Shown one piece after another: positions 54,033-63,294 of a DNA stretch of 64,000 bases; position 1 is the first letter of the stretch, and the number at the start of each line of letters is the position of its first letter. The translations under genes were made by a program, and so were the position numbers. This stretch comes from Bacteroidales bacterium (GTDB lineage Bacteria > Bacteroidota > Bacteroidia > Bacteroidales > Bacteroidaceae). The stretch lies in NCBI GenBank assembly GCA_015060865.1, contig SUXS01000003.1, positions 1-64,000 on the forward strand, given 5' to 3'. The notes below the pieces were generated by a model, which searched no databases, was not told the origin of the DNA, and saw nothing but the letters and a program-made list of their open reading frames with translations.

Positions 54033-54431
54033 ATAGGTCAGGAATATAGGCCTCCATCCATTCGTCCTCAAAGCATACACCATTGCCCACAAAACAAACA
54101 ATATTCGTCAAGGGGCATTGTGGCAAACAGCGCAACCAATTGATAACATACGCGTTACAAGCAAAAAAAACATATCTACCAGCAAAGTCTGTTTCTCATA
54201 GTAATACATCACCGACGAAGTCTCCTTTATCGGACTCACACGCGTGTTAAGTAACCACGCATCACAGAATTCTCTTCTTCTGAATATCAATTGCCGTGAA
54301 TTCCGCGTCACATGAAGAGGAGTGGCTCTACCACTGCAAAAGAAGCCTTTGCTATAGTTATGCGTCTTCGCTCTTCCCCGATGTCAGGTACGTACCTTTG
54401 AATATAATAGCGAGGACTATGAAGAACCTAA

Positions 54432-54479
54432 AAAAGGATAGAGGAGTCATCCCTACTCGGGAGACTCCTCTATCCTTTT
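54432..54479. terminator. Terminator of the etfB-etfA-acd operon
   Basis: A perfect 17-bp stem, AAAAGGATAGAGGAGTC (54432-54448) with GACTCCTCTATCCTTTT (54463-54479). On the minus strand it follows the dehydrogenase stop by about 20 bp and ends in a T run. It could also terminate plus-strand transcripts. Confidence 0.85.
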
Positions 54480-54498
54480 ATTTAGATACTACAATTAG

Positions 54499-56208
54499 TT
54501 ACGACTTGCGAAAATAGGCCATTTCATCGGGGTTTATTCGACTGATGTAGCCGGCGTGCTTGTCTACTTCGGCTTCGGCCCAGCGCACGAAGACATTGGC
54601 CGAGGTGGCGAAGAGTTCAGCATTGGCCGTAGCATCCTGCAAGAGCAGGTAGCCCATGATGATGTAGCCGGCCATCTCGACGAGGCGACGGGCGGTGAGG
54701 TCGATAAGCTCTTGCGACTCGTGACCGGTGACGGTGGCCACAGCCTCCTCGTAGCGGGCGGCCATAGCATCGAGACGTGCCTTGAGCGGAGCCATCTCGG
54801 ACGATACCTCCCACTGGGCAAACTCCTTCATCGCATTTGCATAGAAGCCTGAGGTGGCATAGCGGATGGCTGCCACCACCTGCAGCTGAGTGGTGCCCTC
54901 GTAGATGCTGGTGATGCGGGCATCGCGGTAGATGCGCTCGCAGGCATAGTCCTTCATGAAGCCTGAGCCACCGTGCACCTGGATGCAGTCATAGGCATTC
55001 TGGTTGCAGAACTCACTGCCAAGACCCTTCGAGAGGGGTGTGAAGGCATCGGCCATCTTGGCGTAGTACTTCTGTTCCTTGCGCTCCTCGGGGGTGAGCT
55101 TGCGCTCCTTGCTGATATCGTCGAGTGCCTTGTAGATGTCGACGTAGCGTGAGGTCTGATAGAGGATGGTGCGTGCAGCATCGAGCTTGGCCTTGATGTT
55201 GCTGATCATCTCGGCTACGGGTGCCAGCTCGATGATGGCCTTGCCAAACTGACGGCGGTCGCGGGCATAGGAGAGGGCCTCCTCATAAGCGGCCTGTGAG
55301 ATGCCCACAGCCTGGGCGGCGATGCCGAGGCGAGCACCGTTCATCAGTGCCATCACATATTTGATGAGGCCGAGGCGACGCTCACCGCAGAGCTCGGCCT
55401 TGGCGTTCTTGTATACGAGTTCGCAGGTGGGACTGCCCTTGATGCCCATCTTGTTCTCGATGCGGCGTACGATGACACCACCGTTACGCTTGTCGTAAAT
55501 GAACATGGAGAGGCCGCGGCCATCCTTGGTGCCCTCTTCGGAGCGGGCCAGCACGAGGTGTATGTCGCTGTCGCCGTTGGTGATGAAGCGCTTCACACCG
55601 TTGATGTACCAGCAACCGTCGGCCTCGCTATAGGTGGCCTTGAGCTGTACGCTCTGGAGGTCGGAGCCTGCATCGGGCTCGGTGAGGTCCATACTCATGG
55701 TTTCGCCGGCACATACGCGGCTGATGTAGTGCTGTTTCTGCTCCTCGCTGCCAAACTCATAGATGGTCTCGGCACAATCCTGCAGGGCCCACAGGTTCTC
55801 GAAGCCTGCATCGGCACGGCTCACCATGTCGGCGGCAATCATGTAGGGCACGCTGGGGAAGTTGAGTCCACCAAAGCGGCGGGGCATAGCCATGCCCATG
55901 AGTCCAGCCTTGCGGCAGGCATCCATATTGATATCGGTACCTGAGGCATAGCGCACACGCCCGTTCTCGCAAACGGGACCTTCGTGGTCTACACCCTCGG
56001 CATTGGCGGCAATGATATCGCCACATATCTCACCGATGATCTCGAGTACCTTATCATAGTTGTCCATAGCGTCCTCATGGTCTTGAGGAGCATAGGGGTA
56101 TTGGTCTTTTTCTGCGAAGTCGCGTTCGCGGAGCTCCACGATGCGCTTCATCAACGGATGGTTCAAGTAATGCTTGAGTTCCGGACTGTCGGTATAAAAG
56201 TTGGCCAT
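54499..56208 (-). CDS. Acyl-CoA dehydrogenase family protein
   Basis: This 569-residue flavoenzyme forms the 2,3 double bond of acyl-CoA and passes electrons to EtfAB. The FAD/substrate block MSMDLTEPDAGSDLQSVQLKA, the region YARDRRQFGKAI and the catalytic-base segment IYEGTTQLQVVAAIRY (Glu in YEGT) are present. It is nearly 190 residues longer than short-chain enzymes, with a C-terminal helical extension (about 470-569), as in the long bacterial acyl-CoA dehydrogenase group. It starts one base after the etfA stop, so the three genes etfB, etfA and acd are one operon ending in a strong terminator. Confidence 0.92.
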   Translation of the reverse strand: MANFYTDSPELKHYLNHPLMKRIVELRERDFAEKDQYPYAPQDHEDAMDNYDKVLEIIGEICGDIIAANAEGVDHEGPVCENGRVRYASGTDINMDACRKAGLMGMAMPRRFGGLNFPSVPYMIAADMVSRADAGFENLWALQDCAETIYEFGSEEQKQHYISRVCAGETMSMDLTEPDAGSDLQSVQLKATYSEADGCWYINGVKRFITNGDSDIHLVLARSEEGTKDGRGLSMFIYDKRNGGVIVRRIENKMGIKGSPTCELVYKNAKAELCGERRLGLIKYVMALMNGARLGIAAQAVGISQAAYEEALSYARDRRQFGKAIIELAPVAEMISNIKAKLDAARTILYQTSRYVDIYKALDDISKERKLTPEERKEQKYYAKMADAFTPLSKGLGSEFCNQNAYDCIQVHGGSGFMKDYACERIYRDARITSIYEGTTQLQVVAAIRYATSGFYANAMKEFAQWEVSSEMAPLKARLDAMAARYEEAVATVTGHESQELIDLTARRLVEMAGYIIMGYLLLQDATANAELFATSANVFVRWAEAEVDKHAGYISRINPDEMAYFRKS

Positions 56209-57231
56209 TTACTTACTATTCTTCTTATAATACTTAATCATTTTGGGTACCACATCCTCTACGCGACCGGTGATGACATAGTCGGCGATGGTGTTAATGG
56301 GAGCGTTAGGATCGCTGTTGATGGAGATAATCATGGAACTCTCCTGCATGCCGGCGATATGCTGTATCTGCCCGCTGATGCCGCAGGCGATGTAGAGTTT
56401 GGGGCGCACGGTGACACCGGTCTGACCAATCTGACGGTCGTGGTCGGCAAAGCCGGCATCCACGGCAGCACGGCTGGCACCTACCTCGCCATGCAGTTCC
56501 TTGGCCAGGTCGAAGAGGAGCTGGAAATTCTCGCGCGAACCTACGCCATAGCCTCCGGCCACCACGATGGGTGCTCCCTTGAGGTTGTGCTTGGCCCGCT
56601 CCACGTGGCGTTCGATGACCTTCACCACATAGTCGGTGTCGGGTACATACTTGGCCACGTCGTGACGGACGATCTCGCCTTGATGGTTGGCATCGAAGAG
56701 TTCCTTCTTCATCACGCCTTCACGCACGGTAGCCATCTGCGGGCGGTTCTCGGGATTGACGATGGTGGCTACGATATTGCCACCAAAGGCGGGACGAATC
56801 TGGTAGAGCAGACCCTCGTAATGCTTGCCTGCTTTCTTGTCGTCGTGCTCACCAATCTCAAGAGCCGTGCAGTCGGCAGTGAGGCCACTATGCAGTGCCG
56901 ATGACACACGCGGGCCGAGGTCGCGACCGATAACGGTAGCACCCATTAGGGCAATCTGCGGCTGCTCCTCCTTAAAGAGGTTGACCAACACTGAAGTGTG
57001 AGGCAATGAGGTGTAGGGATAGAGTCCCTCAGCATCGAACAGATGGAGCACATCTACACCATAGGGCATCACCTGAGCGGCAATGCCATCGAGGTTGTAG
57101 CCTGCGGCCACAGCCTCCAAGCGACAGCCGAGCTGGGTAGTCAGCGAGCGTCCCTTAGTGAGCAGTTCGAGGCTCACCTCAGCCACGCGGCTCTCTTCCT
57201 GTAATTCTAAGTATACGAATAGGTTGTTCAT
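56209..57231 (-). CDS. etfA: Electron transfer flavoprotein alpha subunit
   Basis: This 340-residue protein forms the heterodimeric ETF with EtfB. An N-terminal domain (1-190) is followed by the FAD-binding C-terminal domain with GGYGVGSRENFQL, GASRAAVDAGFADHDRQIGQTG, RPKLYIACGISGQIQHIAGM and INSDPNAPI...ADYVI. It takes electrons from the acyl-CoA dehydrogenase encoded immediately downstream. It starts 3 bp after the etfB stop. Confidence 0.94.
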   Translation of the reverse strand: MNNLFVYLELQEESRVAEVSLELLTKGRSLTTQLGCRLEAVAAGYNLDGIAAQVMPYGVDVLHLFDAEGLYPYTSLPHTSVLVNLFKEEQPQIALMGATVIGRDLGPRVSSALHSGLTADCTALEIGEHDDKKAGKHYEGLLYQIRPAFGGNIVATIVNPENRPQMATVREGVMKKELFDANHQGEIVRHDVAKYVPDTDYVVKVIERHVERAKHNLKGAPIVVAGGYGVGSRENFQLLFDLAKELHGEVGASRAAVDAGFADHDRQIGQTGVTVRPKLYIACGISGQIQHIAGMQESSMIISINSDPNAPINTIADYVITGRVEDVVPKMIKYYKKNSK

Positions 57232-57234
57232 GTT

Positions 57235-58038
57235 TTATCCAATTGTATGGTTCTCCACCAGTTCCACAATCAAATTCTCAATCTCTGCATCGGTGTCGCC
57301 CATTGCCTTGCTCTCCTTAGCCTTGAACACGATGTTCTGTATGGCCTTCACCTTGGTGGGTGAGCCCGAGAGGCCGCACTGTGTTACATCGCCATCGATG
57401 TCGGCCACACTCCACTCGGTAATCTCGGCATTCTTGTGGGTCATCAGCAACTTGGCATTGCGCGGACGGCAGGGTGCTGCCGAGCCGTTGACGGTGATGA
57501 CGATAGGCAGAGGACCCTCAACGGTCTCGACGCCTCCATCGATGTGGCGCTTCACGGTGATGCGGCCATCCTCTACCTTGAGTATCTCCTCGGCATAGGT
57601 TATCTGGGTGAGTCCCAACTTCTCGGCTACCTGCGGACCTACCTGAGCAGTGTCGCCATCGATGGCCTGACGCCCTCCGATGATGATGTCATACTCGCCC
57701 ATCTTGCGGATGGCTGTGGAGAGGGCATACGATGTAGCCAGCGTGTCGGCACCGGCAAAGGCGCGGTCGGTGAGCAAGTAGCCACCGTCAGTGCCGCGAA
57801 ACATTCCTTCGCGCACAATCTCTGCCGCGCGGGGAGGGCCCATCGTGAGCACCTTGACCGTAGTACCGGGATACTGTTCCTTGAGGCGCAAGGCCTGCTC
57901 CAAGGCATTCAAATCCTCGGGATTGAAGATTGCAGGTAGTGCCGCACGGTTGATTGTGCCGTCGGCATTCATGGCATCCTTACCCACGTTGCGTGTGTCA
58001 GGAACCTGCTTTGCCAAAACTATAATGTTTAGATTCAT
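57235..58038 (-). CDS. etfB: Electron transfer flavoprotein beta subunit
   Basis: This 267-residue partner of EtfA starts MNLNIIVLAKQVPDT. It has the nucleotide-binding segments MGPPRAAEIVREGMFRGTDGGYLLTDRAFAGADTLATSYAL and DIIIGGRQAIDGDTAQVGPQVAEKL. The frame is open to 58101 through an intergenic repeat, but the start at 58038 matches the family. It is the first gene of the etfB-etfA-acd operon. Whether this ETF bifurcates electrons cannot be decided by eye. Confidence 0.93.
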   Translation of the reverse strand: MNLNIIVLAKQVPDTRNVGKDAMNADGTINRAALPAIFNPEDLNALEQALRLKEQYPGTTVKVLTMGPPRAAEIVREGMFRGTDGGYLLTDRAFAGADTLATSYALSTAIRKMGEYDIIIGGRQAIDGDTAQVGPQVAEKLGLTQITYAEEILKVEDGRITVKRHIDGGVETVEGPLPIVITVNGSAAPCRPRNAKLLMTHKNAEITEWSVADIDGDVTQCGLSGSPTKVKAIQNIVFKAKESKAMGDTDAEIENLIVELVENHTIG

Positions 58039-58067
58039 AACTATTGAAGACCCTACCCAACCCCCTC

Positions 58068-58169
58068 CCTCTATGGAGGGGCTTTCGGGCATCGCGGTCA
58101 TTTAAGTTGTTAATACCCTACTTCTCTAAAACTCCCCTCCATAGAGGGCCGAGGCGGAATGAGCCTCGG
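58068..58169. repeat. Intergenic inverted-repeat element
   Basis: CCTCTATGGAGGGG (58068-58081) and CCCCTCCATAGAGG (58134-58147) are perfect 14-bp inverted repeats. A separate hairpin CCGAGGC/GCCTCGG (58149-58169) follows directly. It fills the gap between fabG and etfB and may terminate fabG transcription. Confidence 0.7.
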
Positions 58170-58228
58170 TTGCGACGACTGAAGCTTAGCTTCCAAAGGA
58201 GTCGAGCTTGCGAGTTTTTGGGGTCCCC

Positions 58229-58978
58229 TTACATCGCCATTCCGCCATCGACCTGCAGCACCTGTCCGGTGACATAGGCAGCAAGGTCGGAGGCCAGGAA
58301 GAGGGCAGCGCCTGCGATATCCTCACCCTCGCCGGCACGGCGCAGAGGTATCTGCTTGGCCCACTCAGCACGCAACTCTTCGCTGAGCTTGCCCGTCATG
58401 TCGGTATTGATGAATCCCGGTGCGATTACGTTGGCACGTACGCCACGCGAACCCATCTCGGCAGCGATGCTCTTGGTGAGGCCTATGATGCCTGCCTTCG
58501 AGGCCGCATAGTTGCACTGTCCCGCATTGCCGTGTACACCCACTACGGACGACATGTTGATGATGCTACCACTACGCTGGCGCATCATGACAGGTGTGCA
58601 GAGGCGGCAGAAGTTGAATGCCGACTTCAGGTTGGCCGAGATTACCTCGTCCCACTGCTGCTCGCTCATGCGCATGAGTAGCGTATCGCGTGTGATACCT
58701 GCGTTATTTACAAGGATGTCGATACGTCCAAACACCTTCACCACATCGGCCACCAGGGCCTCGGTAGCGGCATAGTCGGCCGCATCGGCCACGTAGCGCT
58801 TCACCTTCACACCGAGCGCTGTAATCTCCTGCTCGGTCTGCTCTGCTGCAGCGCTGGGGGTGACGTGCGTGAATGCGATGGCAGCACCCTCGGCAGCAAA
58901 GCGCAGGGCCACAGCCTTACCTATTCCACGCGAAGCACCCGTAATGAGTGCAACCTTTCCTTCTAACATTTTTTCCAT
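58229..58978 (-). CDS. fabG: 3-oxoacyl-ACP reductase FabG
   Basis: This 249-residue short-chain dehydrogenase reduces 3-oxoacyl-ACP with NADPH in fatty acid synthesis. The cofactor motif TGASRGIG, NNAG, and the catalytic Ser (INMSSVVG), Tyr and Lys (YAASK) are present, as is the family ending YVTGQVLQVDGGMAM. The longest frame starts at 59023; MEKMLEGKVALITG at 58978 (or 58969) is the natural start. Its mRNA leader of about 110 nt contains three 22-bp hairpin repeats (59010-59075). Fatty-acid synthase partners are not adjacent. Confidence 0.9.
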   Translation of the reverse strand: MEKMLEGKVALITGASRGIGKAVALRFAAEGAAIAFTHVTPSAAAEQTEQEITALGVKVKRYVADAADYAATEALVADVVKVFGRIDILVNNAGITRDTLLMRMSEQQWDEVISANLKSAFNFCRLCTPVMMRQRSGSIINMSSVVGVHGNAGQCNYAASKAGIIGLTKSIAAEMGSRGVRANVIAPGFINTDMTGKLSEELRAEWAKQIPLRRAGEGEDIAGAALFLASDLAAYVTGQVLQVDGGMAM

Positions 58979-59009
58979 AACATTTGTCTTTTTGGCTTCT
59001 TCACCTTGG

Positions 59010-59075
59010 CAAAATTTTATCATAGGCTTGAAAAAATATTTTCACAGGTGTGAAAAATCTTTTTCGACAAGGCGA
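59010..59075. repeat. 3 x 22-bp tandem hairpin array
   Basis: Units at 59010-59031, 59032-59053 and 59054-59075 are reverse complements of the type found at 26521-26608. The first is TCAAGCCTATGATAAAATTT plus TG when read on the minus strand. It lies in the fabG 5' untranslated leader. Confidence 0.8.
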
Positions 59076-59095
59076 AAAGTGCCTGTTGTTAGGTG

Positions 59096-59127
59096 CAAAG
59101 TTAAAAATAGTTTTTCTACTACCCAAA
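59096..59127 (-). promoter_or_regulatory. Promoter of fabG
   Basis: On the minus strand TTTG (59124-59127), a 20-bp spacer, TAACTTTG (59096-59103). Confidence 0.75.
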
Positions 59128-59391
59128 AATCTCCGCTTTTTCACGCACGTACCAATCCCACAATTCGCCCTTTTACCACAATTCTAAACGGCTCTTGTCA
59201 CAAAAAGAGGTAAAAAACATCCTTTTCATCGTACAAAATTCCATCAATCATCATATATAGATTCTGTCTTTGAACTTCAAGGGAAGATTATGAAAATCCT
59301 TGCCCGCCCCCTAGGAACAGGACAAATGCTACATTAACGTAATTTTGTTCTGCTTTTTAAAAACAGAGCCCGTTATCTCAATATATTTTCC

Positions 59392-59399
59392 TACTTTTG
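59392..59399 (+). promoter_or_regulatory. Candidate -7 box for the MATE gene
   Basis: TACTTTTG, 48 bp before the MATE start. No convincing -33 box. Confidence 0.45.
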
Positions 59400-59446
59400 C
59401 ACTTCCAAATTATCATAGCATCCCATATTTATACCCTCACTGTACA

Positions 59447-60811
59447 ATGAGCGTGACCCATAACCCCCTCGACTTTGACCATATGCCACCTGGGCGATTG
59501 TTCAAAAAAATGTTCTTCCCCACGCTGCTGGGTATGTTCTCCGGCTCGGTGATGAACATTACCGACGGCATGTTCGTAGGGCAGCGTGTGGGCAGCGATG
59601 CCTTGGCTGCCATCAACATTGCTGCACCGGTGTTTATGCTCGTCACGGGCATTGCCCTGATGTTTGGTATAGGTGCCTCGGTGCGTGCCTCCATCTCATT
59701 GGCGCAGGGTAAGACGAAGGAGGCCAATCGCGAGATTACCACTTCGTTGCTCGTGGCAGTGGCCGTCGTCACCCTGCTCTCGGCTGCCATCCTGCTCAAC
59801 CTCGACACGATGGCCTACCTCTTCGGCAGCACCGACCGCCTGCTCCCTCTCGTCAAGGAGTATATGCTGTGGGTGACGGTGGGCATGCCTGCCAGCTGCG
59901 TGCTGTTTGCCGGCATGTTCTATGTTCGCCTCGACGGAGCGCCCAAGTTTGCCATGTGGTGCGAGATTATCGGCGCCGGGCTCAACATCGTGCTCGACTA
60001 CATCTTCATCTATCCCCTCGATATGGGCATCATGGGAGCTGCCATCGCCTCGTCGCTCAGCTGCCTCGTGGGCGCTCTGCTCATCATGGGCTACCTGATT
60101 TTCTTTACCAAGCGCATCCAACTCTGTAGTTTGAGAGCCGCTTTCGGCCGTGGTACGCGATGGCTGCAGACAACGTGGCAACAGGTAAAGTTGGGCCTCT
60201 CCGGTTTCCTTGGCGAGGTAGCCATCTCGCTCATGCTCGTGCTGGGCAACTATGTCTTCGGTAGTCTGCTCGGCGAGAGCGGTGTGGCTGCCTACAGCAT
60301 CGCCTGCTACTGCAGTCCGCTCTTCTTCATGATTAATAATGCCATCGCCCAGTCGGCCCAGCCTATCATCAGCTACGATTATGGTGCCCGCCGCTGGGAG
60401 CGTGTGCGCCATACCCTGCGGTTGGTGCTTGCCGTAGCCTTCGTGTGCAGCGTGGTGATGACCACCCTCATCATTTTTCTCACCGACCCGCTGGTGAGCC
60501 TCTTCGTGAAGGACGACCCCACCACCCACGCCCTTGCCGTCAAGGGTATGCCCCTCTTCGCCATTGACCTGCTCTTCCTTGCCGTCAACGTCACCATGAT
60601 AGGCTACTTCCAGAGTATTAAGCGCGGTGCTTGGGCTACCGTGTTCACTACCTTGCGTGGCTACATCTTCCTCATCCTCTGCTTTACTGTGCTCCCCCTT
60701 GCCTGGGATGTACCGGGTGCCTGGCTCGCCATCCCTGCAGCAGAGGGACTCACCATGGTGTGCATCACACTCTTCGTGCTCATCCGACAACTGCGTCGGA
60801 AAAGAGGCTAG
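59447..60811 (+). CDS. MATE family efflux transporter
   Basis: This 454-residue membrane protein has twelve predicted helices arranged as two related halves (GRLFKKMFFPTLLGMFSGSVMNITDGMFVGQRVG... and VKLGLSGFLGEVAISLMLVLGNYVFG...). Members export cationic drugs and other compounds in exchange for Na+ or H+. The sequence is of the NorM/DinF-like prokaryotic type; the substrate is not deducible. The frame opens at 59345, but the start at 59447 follows the -7 box. It is a single gene, followed by tRNA-Leu. Confidence 0.9.
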   Translation: MSVTHNPLDFDHMPPGRLFKKMFFPTLLGMFSGSVMNITDGMFVGQRVGSDALAAINIAAPVFMLVTGIALMFGIGASVRASISLAQGKTKEANREITTSLLVAVAVVTLLSAAILLNLDTMAYLFGSTDRLLPLVKEYMLWVTVGMPASCVLFAGMFYVRLDGAPKFAMWCEIIGAGLNIVLDYIFIYPLDMGIMGAAIASSLSCLVGALLIMGYLIFFTKRIQLCSLRAAFGRGTRWLQTTWQQVKLGLSGFLGEVAISLMLVLGNYVFGSLLGESGVAAYSIACYCSPLFFMINNAIAQSAQPIISYDYGARRWERVRHTLRLVLAVAFVCSVVMTTLIIFLTDPLVSLFVKDDPTTHALAVKGMPLFAIDLLFLAVNVTMIGYFQSIKRGAWATVFTTLRGYIFLILCFTVLPLAWDVPGAWLAIPAAEGLTMVCITLFVLIRQLRRKRG

Positions 60812-60877
60812 TTCCTGACATATTCAGACGTATCTGAACGATTCAACGAACATTTTTACAAAAAAATGGGAAATCGC

Positions 60878-60908
60878 CTTGTGGATTCAAAAAAAGGTAT
60901 TACCTTTG
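60878..60908 (+). promoter_or_regulatory. Promoter of tRNA-Leu
   Basis: CTTG (60878-60881), 19 bp, TACCTTTG (60901-60908). The tRNA begins 15 bp after the -7 box. Confidence 0.7.
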
Positions 60909-60922
60909 CGCCGTCATTTGAC

Positions 60923-61004
60923 GCCCAGATGGCGGAATCGGTAGACGCGCTGGTCTCAAACACCAGTGGGGCAACCCATCCCGGTTCGACCCCGGGTCTG
61001 GGTA
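60923..61004 (+). tRNA. tRNA-Leu(CAA)
   Basis: Acceptor GCCCAGA (60923-60929) pairs with TCTGGGT (60997-61003), followed by discriminator A. The anticodon stem CTGGT/ACCAG holds loop CTCAAAC, so the anticodon is CAA, reading UUG. A long variable arm and TTCGACC in the T loop mark a class II leucine tRNA. CCA is not encoded, so the Cca enzyme encoded at 10371 is needed. Confidence 0.95.
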
Positions 61005-61008
61005 CAGA

Positions 61009-61041
61009 GTGAGGAGGACTGAAGTTCCCCTCACTTTTTTT
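61009..61041 (+). terminator. Terminator after tRNA-Leu
   Basis: GTGAGG (61009-61014) and CCTCAC (61029-61034), with extra imperfect pairing inside, are followed by seven T. Confidence 0.8.
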
Positions 61042-61093
61042 ATATATGCCTAACGCTAAGATGGGCTATGAGCCGTAAAAACGGATAAGAAAA

Positions 61094-61125
61094 TTTGCAG
61101 AAATATGGGAAGTTCCGTATTTTTG
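61094..61125 (+). promoter_or_regulatory. Promoter of the pgpH-like gene
   Basis: TTTG (61094-61097), a 20-bp spacer, TATTTTTG (61118-61125), about 110 bp before the gene. Confidence 0.75.
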
Positions 61126-61234
61126 TGAAACAAAAAAACAAAACAAGTCCCCTATCTTCATTGCAAAATGAAAAGGCTGAACTATATGCTCTAAAAAAAA
61201 ATAAAACATACTACCATAGATTGACATATCGATT

Positions 61235-63259
61235 ATGAAACCAACTACCCGACATAACCTTTTTGTAGCAGGCATTTTCTTGATTGCCGCAGTAGTCATA
61301 GTGCTTTCATTTCCACGCGACAAGGTAGTTCGATTTGAGTTCTCATTGAATAAACCTTGGAGATACGAGCAGCTGACAGCAACATTTGACTTCCCTGTAG
61401 AGAAGAGCGACTCTGTACTGCAAGCCGAACGTGCCCATGTGCTAACTAGTCTGAAACCCTATTATGCAAAGGACGATGCAGTGTATAAAGTTGCAACAGA
61501 CTCGTTACAGCACTTCTACCAGAAGGAACTGAGCATGCTGATAAGGACCTCATTGTACAAAAAAGTACAGGACAATTTACAGGAGATCTATAGCAGAGGC
61601 ATCATCAACTCTGATGACCTTAGCCGCCTCAAGTCAGACAGCATAAACTCAATCATGCTTATTACCAACAATGTAGCCATAGCCACCCCTCTGACCGAAC
61701 TGTACTCGGTACAGCAAGCTTACGAGAAGTTAATGCAAGTTGATACTACCCGATATGGACGATATGCATTGCAGAACAGCAATCTGAACGACTACATACG
61801 CCCTAACCTCGTATATGATGCCGGGAAGTCGGAGGCAGCACGCAAAGAGGCATTGGCCACCATATCATCCAACAGCGGAGTGATTCTGGCAGGACAAAAA
61901 ATCATCGGTAGTGGAGAAATGGTAGATGAAGAGAAACTGCAAATACTGGAAACATACCGCAAAGAGGTAAACAAACGAATCGATGAACGTGGAGTGCAGA
62001 TGACGTTTATAGGACAGTTGCTACTGGTATTCCTACTCTTAGCAGCTTTCGTAATCTATCTATGGATATATAGAAACAACTACCTGACAGAACAGGGCAA
62101 ACTGCTATTCCTGGTAGCCCAGCTGATCATATTCCCCTTAACGGCCTCATGGATGGTAGCAAGGGGGCAGGCACTGATGATCATCCCCTTTGCCATGGTG
62201 CCAGTGATGACCAATATCTTCCTCGATGCGCGTACGGCCTTTATGACCCACACAGTCATCACACTGATAGTCTCGCTTATCGTGCCCGAGCCATTCATCT
62301 TTGTGTTGGTACAACTCACGGCAGGCATTGCCGCCATCTATTCACTCACAGAGCTCACCGAGCGTATACAAATCTTCCGCGTAGCCCTTGTAGTAGCAGT
62401 CAGTTACTGTCTCGTATTCTTTGGCTACGAACTCATCACAAAGAGCACATTCTCTCTGTTTAACAAGAGCATGTACGTACAGTTTCTCCTCAATGGCGTA
62501 CTATTGCTCTTCACCTACCCACTGATGTTACTCTATGAGAAGATATTCCACTTCACTTCCGACGTAACACTCGTAGAGCTCTCAAACACCAACAATAAGC
62601 TGTTGCGTATGCTTTCGGAAAATGCTCCGGGAACCTTCATGCATGCCATGCAGGTGTCAAATCTTGCAGCTGCAGCAGCTAATAAGGTGGGGGCAAGCAG
62701 TCTGCTGGTGCGCACAGGAGCCTTATACCACGACATAGGGAAGTTGGAAAACCCGGTCTTCTTCACCGAGAACCAGGGGGGGGCCAATCCGCATTCATGT
62801 CTGCCCTATGAGCAAAGTGCCAAAATCATCATTGATCACGTAAACAATGGCGTGAAATTGGCCGAGAAGCACCATCTACCGGATGCTATCAAGGACTTTA
62901 TCACCACCCATCACGGCATGAGCAAGGCCAAATACTTCTACATATCGTACAAGAACGAACATCCCAATGAAGAAGTGGATGAGAGCCTGTTCACCTATCC
63001 GGGACCTGAGCCATACACCATGGAGACCGCCATATTGATGATGGCCGATGCCGTAGAGGCTGCATCGCGCAGCCTACCTGAATATACAGAAGAGAGCATC
63101 AATGCACTTGTAGACCGTATCATAGACGGACAAGTGCAGGAGGGACATTTCCAGCACTGTCCGATAACCTTCAAGGATATCAATGATATAAAAACCACCT
63201 TCAAGGAAAAACTCCGCACGGTATATCATACCCGTATCAGCTACCCAAGTCTCAAATGA
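61235..63259 (+). CDS. PgpH-like HD phosphohydrolase, c-di-AMP hydrolase family
   Basis: This 674-residue protein starts with a membrane helix (LFVAGIFLIAAVVIVLSF). A large extracytoplasmic domain (about 40-255), about seven membrane helices (255-455) and a cytoplasmic HD domain follow. Metal ligands are visible in HAMQVSNLAAAAA, YHDIGK and HHGMSKAKYF. This is the 7TMR-HDED plus HDIG architecture of PgpH, which hydrolyses cyclic di-AMP. That the substrate here is c-di-AMP is by family analogy. It is a single gene, convergent with the S41 protease gene. Confidence 0.87.
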   Translation: MKPTTRHNLFVAGIFLIAAVVIVLSFPRDKVVRFEFSLNKPWRYEQLTATFDFPVEKSDSVLQAERAHVLTSLKPYYAKDDAVYKVATDSLQHFYQKELSMLIRTSLYKKVQDNLQEIYSRGIINSDDLSRLKSDSINSIMLITNNVAIATPLTELYSVQQAYEKLMQVDTTRYGRYALQNSNLNDYIRPNLVYDAGKSEAARKEALATISSNSGVILAGQKIIGSGEMVDEEKLQILETYRKEVNKRIDERGVQMTFIGQLLLVFLLLAAFVIYLWIYRNNYLTEQGKLLFLVAQLIIFPLTASWMVARGQALMIIPFAMVPVMTNIFLDARTAFMTHTVITLIVSLIVPEPFIFVLVQLTAGIAAIYSLTELTERIQIFRVALVVAVSYCLVFFGYELITKSTFSLFNKSMYVQFLLNGVLLLFTYPLMLLYEKIFHFTSDVTLVELSNTNNKLLRMLSENAPGTFMHAMQVSNLAAAAANKVGASSLLVRTGALYHDIGKLENPVFFTENQGGANPHSCLPYEQSAKIIIDHVNNGVKLAEKHHLPDAIKDFITTHHGMSKAKYFYISYKNEHPNEEVDESLFTYPGPEPYTMETAILMMADAVEAASRSLPEYTEESINALVDRIIDGQVQEGHFQHCPITFKDINDIKTTFKEKLRTVYHTRISYPSLK

Positions 63260-63294
63260 GCAGTTGAGCACACGCCACTACAGTATTTGATGCA

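Larger units (their letters stand above)
54006..54498. other. 493-bp intergenic region
   Basis: No reliable gene. The region contains -7 boxes at 54025-54032 (minus, for the acyl-CoA synthetase) and 54393-54400 (plus, orphan), and a perfect terminator hairpin at 54432-54479. Confidence 0.6.
58979..59446. other. 468-bp divergent intergenic region
   Basis: Between fabG and the MATE gene. It holds the 3x22-bp array (59010-59075), the fabG promoter (59096-59127) and a -7 box for the MATE gene (59392-59399). No gene is visible. Confidence 0.65.

Noticed and set aside
54296..54517. 73-codon plus-strand frame
   Set aside because: It includes both arms of the terminator and runs antisense into the dehydrogenase gene; not a convincing protein.
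59696..60790. 364-codon minus-strand frame
   Set aside because: Antisense to the MATE gene; rich in His, Glu and Gly with no fold pattern.
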